From positions 1 to 64,000 of the forward strand of contig JAGBTQ010000022.1 in assembly GCA_017631275.1 (NCBI GenBank): a DNA stretch of 64,000 nucleotides, in the 5' to 3' direction. The translations under genes were made by a program, and so were the position numbers. Positions within the stretch are counted from its first letter, which is position 1. Each line of letters begins with the position of its first letter. The notes under the pieces were generated by a model. The model was not told where the DNA came from. It saw nothing but the letters and a program-made list of their open reading frames with translations, and ran no database searches. This document shows, one piece after another, positions 41,265-48,903 of this stretch. This DNA comes from Alistipes sp. GTDB taxonomy: Bacteria > Bacteroidota > Bacteroidia > Bacteroidales > Rikenellaceae.

Positions 41265-41981
41265 TTACTCCTCTTCGTTATCCTCGTCGCGCTCTTTGCG
41301 CTTAGGTTTTGTGTTGTAGCCCTCGACAACAATCACAAACTCACCCTTAGGCTCATGCTCCTTGAAGTGGGCAATAACCTCGTCGAGAGTACCACGCACG
41401 GTCTGCTCAAACTTTTTGGTAATCTCCCTCACCACGGCCACACGACGCTCCATGCCCATAACCTCGGCAAACTGCTCGAGGCACTTAACAACGCGGTATG
41501 GCGACTCGTAGAACACCAACGTGCGCTCCTCCAAGGCAAGCTCCTGAATGCGCTTCATGCGACCCTTCTTCTGCGGAAGGAAGCCCTCGAAGGCGAACTT
41601 ATCGCAGGGAAAGCCACTCTGCACCACGGCAGGAATAAGGGCTGTAGCTCCTGGCAGGGTCTCAACATCTATGCCCTCCTCGACGCACTTGCGCACAAGC
41701 AAGAAGCCAGGGTCAGAGATACCTGGGGTGCCGGCATCCGACACCAACGCCACGTTGCGACCCGAGGCGATGCTCTCAGCAACACGTGCCACAGTGGCAT
41801 GCTCGTTAAACTTATGGTGCGAGTGCATAGGCTTCTCAATGCCCAAGTGGCGCAATAGGTGCGACGTTGTGCGGGTATCCTCGGCAAGGATAAAGTCTAC
41901 CTCCTTGAGCACGTTGATAGCACGCAGGGTAATATCCTCAAGGTTGCCAATAGGCGTGGGTACTACATATAGTTTTGCCAT
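41265..41981 (-). CDS. rsmI: 16S rRNA (cytidine(1402)-2'-O)-methyltransferase
   Basis: RsmI methylates the 2'-OH of C1402 in the decoding centre of 16S rRNA with SAM. The 238-residue protein shows the tetrapyrrole-methylase fold motifs: VPTPIGNLEDITLRAI at about 6-21, EDTRTTSHLLRHLGI, LVSDAGTPGISDPGFLLV, and LPGATALIPAVVQSG. The acidic C-terminus (KRKERDEDNEEE) is a lineage extension. The upstream unknown gene ends 2 bases before its ATG. Confidence 0.95.
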   Translation of the reverse strand: MAKLYVVPTPIGNLEDITLRAINVLKEVDFILAEDTRTTSHLLRHLGIEKPMHSHHKFNEHATVARVAESIASGRNVALVSDAGTPGISDPGFLLVRKCVEEGIDVETLPGATALIPAVVQSGFPCDKFAFEGFLPQKKGRMKRIQELALEERTLVFYESPYRVVKCLEQFAEVMGMERRVAVVREITKKFEQTVRGTLDEVIAHFKEHEPKGEFVIVVEGYNTKPKRKERDEDNEEE

Positions 41982-41983
41982 TG

Positions 41984-42958
41984 TTACGATAATTTACGTT
42001 CGATTAGCGACACGATTAGCTTTGCACCCTCTGAGTCGGGGTTCCATGCGAAGTTCTCGACGATGTATATCATGCACTCGTCGAGGCTTGTAAAGCTGTT
42101 GAGCGCATCTATTGTTGTGTTATACTGCGCCTCGTTACCTGCAAATAGGTCGCGAAGCATGATAAACTTGTCATTGATGCCTATTGCCTTACGCAAGTCT
42201 ACAATCTTCGACATTGGTGGCGTGGGCACAATATCGTTTTGCGACACATCGCCCAACACCTTGCGACCACTACCCAACACATCGGCTACGCGCTGAGGCT
42301 CTCCGCTCTGTGGTTGTGGCTGAGGTGCGGGCGCAGGAGCTACGGGCTGCTGGGGCACTACGGGCGTAGGTGCGGGTGCTGGCTCTGCCTTAGGCTCGGG
42401 TGTTGCGGGTGCAACGGTTGTTGTAGGCGTTGTAGGCGTTGTAGGGGTGTTGTATAGCGAAATCATCTTACGGCCCGACTTCTGACGCACAGGGATATCC
42501 TCGATGTCGAACAAGCCACCACCTCGCGCCACCTTAGGCTGAGGCTCGGGCGTTGGAGCAACCACCTCCTCAACAACGGGAGTGGACTCTGGCGTGGGCT
42601 CAGCCTCAACAACGGGCTGAGGCTTCTCCTCCTCGGTAAGACCTAGCAGAGCATCGATGTCGAGAGCATCATCGAAGTCGGCAATGGGGTCGTGCACGGG
42701 CTCTCGCTCCACCTTTGGCTCGACGGGCGCCACCACCACTACGGGTTGCTCAGGCTCGTTGGGTTGCTCAGTTTCTGCCTCCGAAGCCTCCACCTCTACG
42801 CCCTGCTCAGCGTCGATGTCGAGCAGTGCATCGTAGAGTCTACGGAGCTCGTCGAGTGCTAAGTCGCGCTCGATGCGTGGCACACTACCCTGCTTAGTCC
42901 AACCATTTACCAACGTCGCCAAACGAGCGACTCTCTCTTCAATATTTTTCACTCTCAT
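41984..42958 (-). CDS. Hypothetical protein with Pro/Glu-rich linker and conserved C-terminal domain
   Basis: The 324-residue protein has a helical N-terminus (1-50), a long disordered Pro/Glu/Ala/Thr-rich centre (about 55-225), and a conserved-looking C-terminal domain (about 255-324, with GINDKFIMLRDLFAGN and SLIERKLS). No signal peptide or membrane span. I do not recognise a function. Such proteins next to rsmI occur in Bacteroidales as far as I recall. The PTTPTTPTTT and PAPAP tracts are repetitive and may vary between strains. Confidence 0.82.
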   Translation of the reverse strand: MRVKNIEERVARLATLVNGWTKQGSVPRIERDLALDELRRLYDALLDIDAEQGVEVEASEAETEQPNEPEQPVVVVAPVEPKVEREPVHDPIADFDDALDIDALLGLTEEEKPQPVVEAEPTPESTPVVEEVVAPTPEPQPKVARGGGLFDIEDIPVRQKSGRKMISLYNTPTTPTTPTTTVAPATPEPKAEPAPAPTPVVPQQPVAPAPAPQPQPQSGEPQRVADVLGSGRKVLGDVSQNDIVPTPPMSKIVDLRKAIGINDKFIMLRDLFAGNEAQYNTTIDALNSFTSLDECMIYIVENFAWNPDSEGAKLIVSLIERKLS

Positions 42959-43277
42959 TGTGTAGATGATTATACGTGTATATACAACGTATCAAAGGTA
43001 ATAAAAAAATGTGAAAGGTGCAAAAATATTTTTTTTATTAATGAGTAATGAGATTAGGGAGGATAAGGAAGTTAGGGAGATTAGGACGATTGGGACGATA
43101 AGGACGATAGAGAGTTTAGGGAATATAGGGAGGCGCTATCAACGAAAGATTAATAGGGTTGATGGGGTCAATAGGGACGCTAAAGCTTGATGAGGTCGAT
43201 GAGGCGAGGGTATCACTTCCCCATCTTCCCTATTATTCCCTATCTTCCCTATAAATTCCACCCCAATTAGCGAGATA
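42959..43277. repeat. Composite intergenic repeat C5
   Basis: No gene is seen. A- and T-rich promoter-like sequence up to about 43040 is followed by AGGA/AGGGA-type 9-bp repeats, GAGGCGCTATCAACG (also present at 1721-1735), a TTGATGGGGTCAATAGGG stretch, the shared core GATGAGGCGAGGGTATCAC (near 43199-43217), and ATCTTCCCT repeats leading to the structured element. Confidence 0.78.
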
Positions 43278-43409
43278 AATTTCTTGTCAGAAGGGGTTAG
43301 ATGTGGTGCATCTTAAAAGTAATCACCCTGGGATAGTACTAAAACGTACAGCCCAGGGTGATTAACTTTTTACGATGTGACGCAGATGACCCCTTATCAC
43401 AAGAAATTA
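43278..43409 (-). repeat. Stop-codon-abutting structured element, copy 5
   Basis: The long central stem has TCACCCTGGG and CCCAGGGTGA arms with apex GTACTAAAACGTAC; a small hairpin has AGATG and CATCT. Stem bases differ from copy 1 but the pairing is preserved. The last sense codons Asn-Phe-Leu and the TGA stop of the DUF4465 lipoprotein gene lie within the element end. Confidence 0.85.
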
Positions 43410-44095
43410 TACTCTAATGAGTCGAGACAGATGTATAACGGCGTATTCGCGCCATACTCGCCTACGTCCGAAGTCTCGATAGTGACACGCACATTGCCAT
43501 ACGCCACAAAGCCAAGTGGGAAGGTCTGCCAATCATCAGCAACAAAGCGCTTGCCGTCGCGATAATCAACAACGTAGCACTCAACACCCTCGCCCGCTGG
43601 TGACTCAGAGCTGTCGAGAGGCGTGAAAACAACCTTAAGATAGTCGCCCTCTTCGAACTTACGAGCAAAGGTGTTGATATCCTCGTCGGTGATTGAGGCA
43701 TAGGTATATGTCGTGAGGTTGAGCTTCACGGAGTTAAGCATCACGCTCTTCTTAAAAATTAGGTCGCAAGGCTCCGAGTAGCTATCGTAGTAGTAGAGCA
43801 AGAACCACGCGCCATCGGCAGCCTTAGTGTTGAATGCCGAATATTGGTTCTCGAAAACACCCTTAGCAGCGTCGGTCTCGAAGCACTTCGACACGGCAAA
43901 GCCACCCCAATACTGATACTCCTCGTTGTAGAAATATTCACACTCGACAACGTCGCTTGCATATCCATAGAGATACTCTACTGCATACAACGACTCGAAG
44001 CTCTCGATTGAGCTCTTAGGATTTACATCGGGGGTATCGGTATTTTCGCATGCCACAAACGAGAGCATGACTAACGCAAAAAGTAGTTTTTTCAT
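43397..44095 (-). CDS. DUF4465-type lipoprotein
   Basis: The 232-residue protein has a lipoprotein signal (LSFVACEN) and a beta-rich body that resembles DUF4465: YWGGFAVSKC, NQYSAFNTK, LTTYTYASI, FARKFEEGDYLKVVFTP, VECYVVDYRDGK and, at the end, GEYGANTPLYICLDSL. DUF4465 proteins are cell-surface or secreted proteins of unknown function in Bacteroidota. The final three residues and the stop codon are encoded by the edge of the structured element, so the C-terminus may have been altered by its insertion. The lolA-like gene ends 19 bases upstream. Confidence 0.82.
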   Translation of the reverse strand: MKKLLFALVMLSFVACENTDTPDVNPKSSIESFESLYAVEYLYGYASDVVECEYFYNEEYQYWGGFAVSKCFETDAAKGVFENQYSAFNTKAADGAWFLLYYYDSYSEPCDLIFKKSVMLNSVKLNLTTYTYASITDEDINTFARKFEEGDYLKVVFTPLDSSESPAGEGVECYVVDYRDGKRFVADDWQTFPLGFVAYGNVRVTIETSDVGEYGANTPLYICLDSLEYNFL

Positions 44096-44114
44096 CTTAT
44101 GTAAGGTTAGTTAT

Positions 44115-44726
44115 TTACAAGAATGATACGATGTCGTAGGCCGCATAAGAGGCTTTGTTCCAACGTGGCAGCTTCCACGATGTGGCATCTATGAGTTGCA
44201 TGGTTATTGTCACCACGTCGCCATCGTAGTAGTACGACACAGCCTCGGGCATAACCCTCGCACCACTACGCTTTAGGGCAAGAGTAATCGTTGTAATGCC
44301 GATATCCTCGCGTGGCGTAAGGTCGATATACTTGGTGTTTGCGTCGTGTGTCGAGCGCATATCCATCTTAAACTCTGAGTCGAGGAACGAGAAGGCGCGC
44401 GTAGGATTTGTCAGCAGGTCGTGCGACTTTAGATCTACCCTATCTTCGCTTACCTCCTTGCGCTCGTTGTTTATCTCGTAGCGCAGCTTGCCGTCGCTAT
44501 ATACCTCCATTGTGCCGAGCATAAGGTAGTAGGCATCGCCCTCAACCTTGATTGCGCCATGCAGCGTCGCAGTATCGTCGCCTGTGCCCACAACAACAGT
44601 AATGCCAAAGGCGTAGCGCTCACCCAACGTGGTGTTGAGTGCCGAAATCCACTCCTGGGGCGTTGTCTGCGCCGAGAGCGACATAACGCCAAACAGGGCA
44701 AGCAGTGTTATAACAAATCTTCTCAT
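44115..44726 (-). CDS. LolA-like outer membrane lipoprotein carrier
   Basis: The 203-residue periplasmic protein has a signal peptide (1-19) and a LolA/LppX-type open beta-barrel (about 25-180; LHGAIKVEGDAYYLMLGTMEVYSDG, FSFLDSEFKM, KYIDLTPRE). LolA carries lipoproteins from the LolCDE complex to the outer membrane. Its position 51 bases downstream of ftsK matches the frequent ftsK-lolA order in bacteria, which supports the call. Confidence 0.9.
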   Translation of the reverse strand: MRRFVITLLALFGVMSLSAQTTPQEWISALNTTLGERYAFGITVVVGTGDDTATLHGAIKVEGDAYYLMLGTMEVYSDGKLRYEINNERKEVSEDRVDLKSHDLLTNPTRAFSFLDSEFKMDMRSTHDANTKYIDLTPREDIGITTITLALKRSGARVMPEAVSYYYDGDVVTITMQLIDATSWKLPRWNKASYAAYDIVSFL

Positions 44727-44777
44727 ACCTTCAATAGTTTACTATTATAACGCCGTAGCGTGGCGCATTATTGCCAC

Positions 44778-47561
44778 CTAAAATATACCCAAGTCCTGGA
44801 GGCGTGCCTCGAGGCTTGGCAGATCGTAGAACTTTATCTCGCGGGGCTTAGAGCCTATCTGTGGTCCCACGATGCCGGCACGCTCCAACTGAAGCATGAT
44901 GCGTCCTGCACGGTTGAAGCCCACCTCGAAGTTACGCTGAATCATAGATGTGGAGATCATGCCACTCGTCACCGCCTCGCGGGCTATCTCACCAAACTTA
45001 GGGTCATACTTCTGTGGTGCCGAGCTCTCCTCCGAGCCAAACGATGGTGCCATGTCGCCACCACCCTGCTCAGGTGTATAGTCGGGCAGTGCATATGCCG
45101 ATGGGTAGCCCTGCTGACGACCGATATGCTCGACGATATTCTCCACCTCAGGCGTATCGACAAAGGCACACTGGATACGTGTTAGCTCTCCACCATTCGA
45201 GAGTAGCATATCGCCACGACCAATAAGCTGGTTAGCACCCGGCTGGTCGATAATGGTTCGTGAGTCGGTCATCTGCATAACGCGGAAGGCGATACGCGCA
45301 GGGAAGTTAGCCTTGATACCACCCGTGATGACACGCACATCGGGGCGCTGCGTAGCCACAATAAGGTGAATACCCACGGCACGGGCCTTCTGCGCAAGAC
45401 GCATAACAGGGGCCTCAACCTCCTTAGCAGTCATGATAAGGTCGGCAAACTCGTCGATAATAACGACGATATATGGCATGAACTTATGGCCATTCTCGGG
45501 GTTGAGCGAGCGCTTCAAGAACTTCTCGTTGTACTCAACAATATTCTTGGCATGCGCCTGCTTGCACAACTCAAGACGGTTAGCCATCTCGGTGCAGAGG
45601 GCATTGAGCGTATATACAGCCTTCTTAGGGTCGGTAACGATAGCCTCATCCTCCGACTCCATCTTCGCCAAGAAGTGCTTCTCCAGCTTGTTATATAGCG
45701 AGAACTCCACCATCTTTGGATCGACCAACACAAACTTAAGCTCGGCAGGGTGCTTGCGATACAGGAGCGAGGTGATAATGGCGTTCAGACCTACCGACTT
45801 ACCCTGACCCGTAGCACCTGCCACCAACAAGTGAGGCATCTTAGCAAGGTCGAAGGTGTAGTTCTCGTTCTGAATGGTGCGACCGATAACCACGGGCAGC
45901 TGCGCCTTCGACTCCTGGAACTCCTTAGAGCATATTGCCGAGTACATCGACACGGTCTGCTTAGTGAGGTTTGGCACCTCGATACCAATAGTACCACGAC
46001 CAGGTATAGGGGCAATAATACGGATACCCAACGCCTTGAGGCTCTGAGCAATATCATTCTCAAGACCCTGAATCTTAGATATCTTAACGCCCTGCTCCTG
46101 AACAATCTCGTAGAGTGTTACAGTAGGGCCTACCGTAGCGTGCATGCTGCGGATAGGAATACCAAAGTTGAGCAACGTCTCGCGGATTCGCTCCTTATTC
46201 TGGAATATCTCCTCGTCCGAGGTTACGGCATTCGACTTATGATCTACAAGGAGCGTAGGCATAGGTGGCGTGTAGCTATGTAGGTCGCGCATAGGGTCAT
46301 AGACCTCCATATCGACATCGTCGGCATCTACCATCTGCGCCTTAGGCTTTTCAACGGTGATTACCATGCCCTCAGCCTCCTCGTCGTCAGCTACCTCAGC
46401 CTGCGTTGGCGTTTCAACATCCGCACGGCTCATAGTGCTAAAGACACCATTCTCGGCTGTCATCTGCGATAGGTCGACAACCACGGGCTTTGCCTCGCAC
46501 TGAGGTATCTCAACAAAGTCCTCGAGAGGTGCGCTTGGATCCTTAAATGGATAATCATCAACAACTTGCGGTGCTACGCTCGCAGGTTCGTCGTCTATAA
46601 TATTTCCGTTGGCATCGACCTCTACATCGCGGCTAACGGTGGTAAATGGCGACTGCTGGTTTGCCATTGCAACCACTGCCGCAGCAGGCGATAGTGGCAC
46701 GCTTGGCGTTGCAGGCTTCTCCTGCTCTACGGGGGTTACACTCTGAGCCTCATCGCGCGACACGGTACTAAAGACCGGCTCGGCAACAGGCGCTGAAGCA
46801 AGGGTCTGAGCCACAGGCTCAACCGCAGCAACCTCCTCGGTAGCCTCCTCCTCACTCTCTACTATAAGTTCCTCAGCATCAGCCTTTGGTGCGCGTTGTA
46901 GCTTGGTCCATAGCCACGATGCAGCGCCCGACACGCCCTCAGCAACTTGACCACCAGCATTATCCACAACACGCAAGAAGTTGCGATTGATAAACAAGCC
47001 TGTGAGCAACCAACCAGCAACGATAACAAGCAGAGTACCAATGCCTCCAAGCACGCTCTCAAGGCTATTAGTTAGAGCCAAGCCGTACTCGCCACCAAGA
47101 CCCGAACCAAAGGGCTCCCACTTAGTGCCAAAGACATAGCCAAGGCTTAGCGAACCAAGTATAAGAACGAGCAGAAAGAGCGTTGTGATAAAGCCCACAC
47201 GCAACTCCTTGCTACGGAACATGCGCCAGCCGAGGATAAGCGTATAGAGCGGTATTGCCAAGGCGAAGATACCGAAGCCACGACCCACAAGGGCACGCGA
47301 CACAACGGCACCATACTTGCCACAGACATTGTTGTATATAGGGTTAGCAATAGGGTTTGCCGCCTCCACAAGTGCGCTCATATCCTCGCGCCAATAGAAG
47401 AAGTAGGATACAATAGAGCACAACACAAAGATACCTACCGACAACAGTATAAAGCCTGTCATCCAGCGAATATTCTCACTGCGTGTTGCGGGCTGTGGTG
47501 CCGCACTCTCCGAGGCGCTCTCCACCCTCTTTTTATTTGTACTCTCTTTACTCTTAGCCAT
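44778..47561 (-). CDS. ftsK: DNA translocase FtsK
   Basis: FtsK pumps DNA at the division septum and coordinates chromosome dimer resolution. From the ATG at 47561 the 927-residue protein has four N-terminal membrane spans (about 30-190), a Pro/Glu/Val-rich linker (about 240-430) with repeated STVSRD and FSTMSRAD segments, the alpha-beta motor with Walker A GATGQGKSVG (about 580) and Walker B VVIIDEFADL, and a C-terminal gamma winged helix (NRAGRIMLQLERAGIVG) that reads polar DNA motifs. A TTG codon three triplets upstream is an unlikely start. It precedes lolA, as in many genomes. Confidence 0.95.
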   Translation of the reverse strand: MAKSKESTNKKRVESASESAAPQPATRSENIRWMTGFILLSVGIFVLCSIVSYFFYWREDMSALVEAANPIANPIYNNVCGKYGAVVSRALVGRGFGIFALAIPLYTLILGWRMFRSKELRVGFITTLFLLVLILGSLSLGYVFGTKWEPFGSGLGGEYGLALTNSLESVLGGIGTLLVIVAGWLLTGLFINRNFLRVVDNAGGQVAEGVSGAASWLWTKLQRAPKADAEELIVESEEEATEEVAAVEPVAQTLASAPVAEPVFSTVSRDEAQSVTPVEQEKPATPSVPLSPAAAVVAMANQQSPFTTVSRDVEVDANGNIIDDEPASVAPQVVDDYPFKDPSAPLEDFVEIPQCEAKPVVVDLSQMTAENGVFSTMSRADVETPTQAEVADDEEAEGMVITVEKPKAQMVDADDVDMEVYDPMRDLHSYTPPMPTLLVDHKSNAVTSDEEIFQNKERIRETLLNFGIPIRSMHATVGPTVTLYEIVQEQGVKISKIQGLENDIAQSLKALGIRIIAPIPGRGTIGIEVPNLTKQTVSMYSAICSKEFQESKAQLPVVIGRTIQNENYTFDLAKMPHLLVAGATGQGKSVGLNAIITSLLYRKHPAELKFVLVDPKMVEFSLYNKLEKHFLAKMESEDEAIVTDPKKAVYTLNALCTEMANRLELCKQAHAKNIVEYNEKFLKRSLNPENGHKFMPYIVVIIDEFADLIMTAKEVEAPVMRLAQKARAVGIHLIVATQRPDVRVITGGIKANFPARIAFRVMQMTDSRTIIDQPGANQLIGRGDMLLSNGGELTRIQCAFVDTPEVENIVEHIGRQQGYPSAYALPDYTPEQGGGDMAPSFGSEESSAPQKYDPKFGEIAREAVTSGMISTSMIQRNFEVGFNRAGRIMLQLERAGIVGPQIGSKPREIKFYDLPSLEARLQDLGIF

Positions 47562-47583
47562 AATCCTCAATATTTTTAGATGA

Positions 47584-48372
47584 CTATTTTGCTATATTCT
47601 CTTCAATATGTTGCGCCTTACGCATCAGTCGTAGGCGATACTCCTCATCAGCAAATGTGATAAACTTAAACTCAGGGGTTGCACTGCTTGGCGCCTTTAT
47701 GTCGTAGCGCTCCAAGAGCCACTCTACACGGCGTGCCACAGCCTCGCCCGAGTCGATAATCTCGATACCCTCGCCCTCGAGCACCTCAGCAATAGCGTCG
47801 CGCAAGAATGGATAGTGCGTACAGCCGAGCACCACCCTATCGACACCCGTACCTCTAAGTGGCTCAACTACTTGGCGCACCGTAGCACGTGCCTCGGGCG
47901 TATGCTCCAAGTCCTGCTCCACAATCTCGACAAAGCCACTACCTGGCACCTTAACAACCTCGACATCTGAGGCATAGCGCTCGGCAGTGTGCAAAAACAT
48001 ATCGCTTTGCAGGCTATGCTCCGTTGCCAACACCGCAATGCGACGGCTCTTGGTTGTAAGGCATGCTGGCTTCACGGCGGGCTCAAGACCCACTATCGGC
48101 AAGTCGGGCCAAGAGCTGCGTAGGTGGTCGATGGCTGCAGTTGTGGCAGTGTTACACCCCACAACAACCATCTTGACACCCTCCCGAACGAGCCTCTCGA
48201 CAGCCTCCGTGGCAAACTGCGTGATCTGCTCGCGCGAGCGTCCGCCATAGGGACAGTTTTTGCCATCGCCAAGGTATATCAACGACTCGTTGGGTAGCGC
48301 TCGGCGTAGCTCGCGCCACACCGACAAACCACCAAAGCCCGAATCATAAACACCTATAGCAGCCTTATTCAT
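47584..48372 (-). CDS. murI: Glutamate racemase
   Basis: MurI supplies D-glutamate for peptidoglycan. The 262-residue enzyme shows GVYDSGFGGLSV (about 7-18), VVGCNTATTAAI with the first catalytic Cys, and VVLGCTHYPFLRDAI with the second. The ATG directly follows the aroK TAG, so translation is coupled. It lies 22 bases before ftsK, in a minus-strand run from plsC through lolA. Confidence 0.95.
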   Translation of the reverse strand: MNKAAIGVYDSGFGGLSVWRELRRALPNESLIYLGDGKNCPYGGRSREQITQFATEAVERLVREGVKMVVVGCNTATTAAIDHLRSSWPDLPIVGLEPAVKPACLTTKSRRIAVLATEHSLQSDMFLHTAERYASDVEVVKVPGSGFVEIVEQDLEHTPEARATVRQVVEPLRGTGVDRVVLGCTHYPFLRDAIAEVLEGEGIEIIDSGEAVARRVEWLLERYDIKAPSSATPEFKFITFADEEYRLRLMRKAQHIEENIAK

Positions 48373-48894
48373 CTATCTATTATTTAGTGCGTTAACAATC
48401 TTATCGACTACATCGTCGTCGCTTAGCGCAGTGCACTCAACGGTGATATCTGCCTGGGCATAGTACTTCTCGCGCTCGGCCATCTGCTCACGCATAAACA
48501 CGATGAGCTCCTCGTCGCTCTTGCCACGAAACATTGGGCGCTTCTCGCGGCCATAGTCCGAGAGGCGCGACAGTATCTGCTCGGCGCTACGACGTAGGTA
48601 TACCACCACGCCATGCTCGCGCATCCACGCCATATTATCACCCCAGGTGGGTAGTCCACCACCCGTAGCAACAATCACGTCGCCCTCGCTCTCAACACTC
48701 TCAAGTGCTCGACGCTCGGCCTCGCGGAAATACTCCTCGCCTTGGTAGTAGAATATATCGGCAATAGTGGCACCCTCAAGCCTTTCGACACGCTTATCAG
48801 TGTCGATGGCCTTAAGCTGCAGCCTTCGCGAGAGGCGCTTTGCCAGGGTGCTCTTACCCGAGCCGGCATATCCCACCAAGAAGAGTATCATCAT
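48373..48894 (-). CDS. aroK: Shikimate kinase
   Basis: AroK phosphorylates shikimate in aromatic amino acid synthesis. The 173-residue protein has the P-loop GYAGSGKST at 8-16, the shikimate-binding DTDKRVE, VATGGGLPTW, and the adenine/LID region ERPMFRGKSDEE near REKR. Two Met codons open the gene (MMILF). It lies 9 bases after the topoisomerase subunit gene. Confidence 0.94.
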   Translation of the reverse strand: MMILFLVGYAGSGKSTLAKRLSRRLQLKAIDTDKRVERLEGATIADIFYYQGEEYFREAERRALESVESEGDVIVATGGGLPTWGDNMAWMREHGVVVYLRRSAEQILSRLSDYGREKRPMFRGKSDEELIVFMREQMAEREKYYAQADITVECTALSDDDVVDKIVNALNNR

Positions 48895-48903
48895 CTATAT
48901 GTT

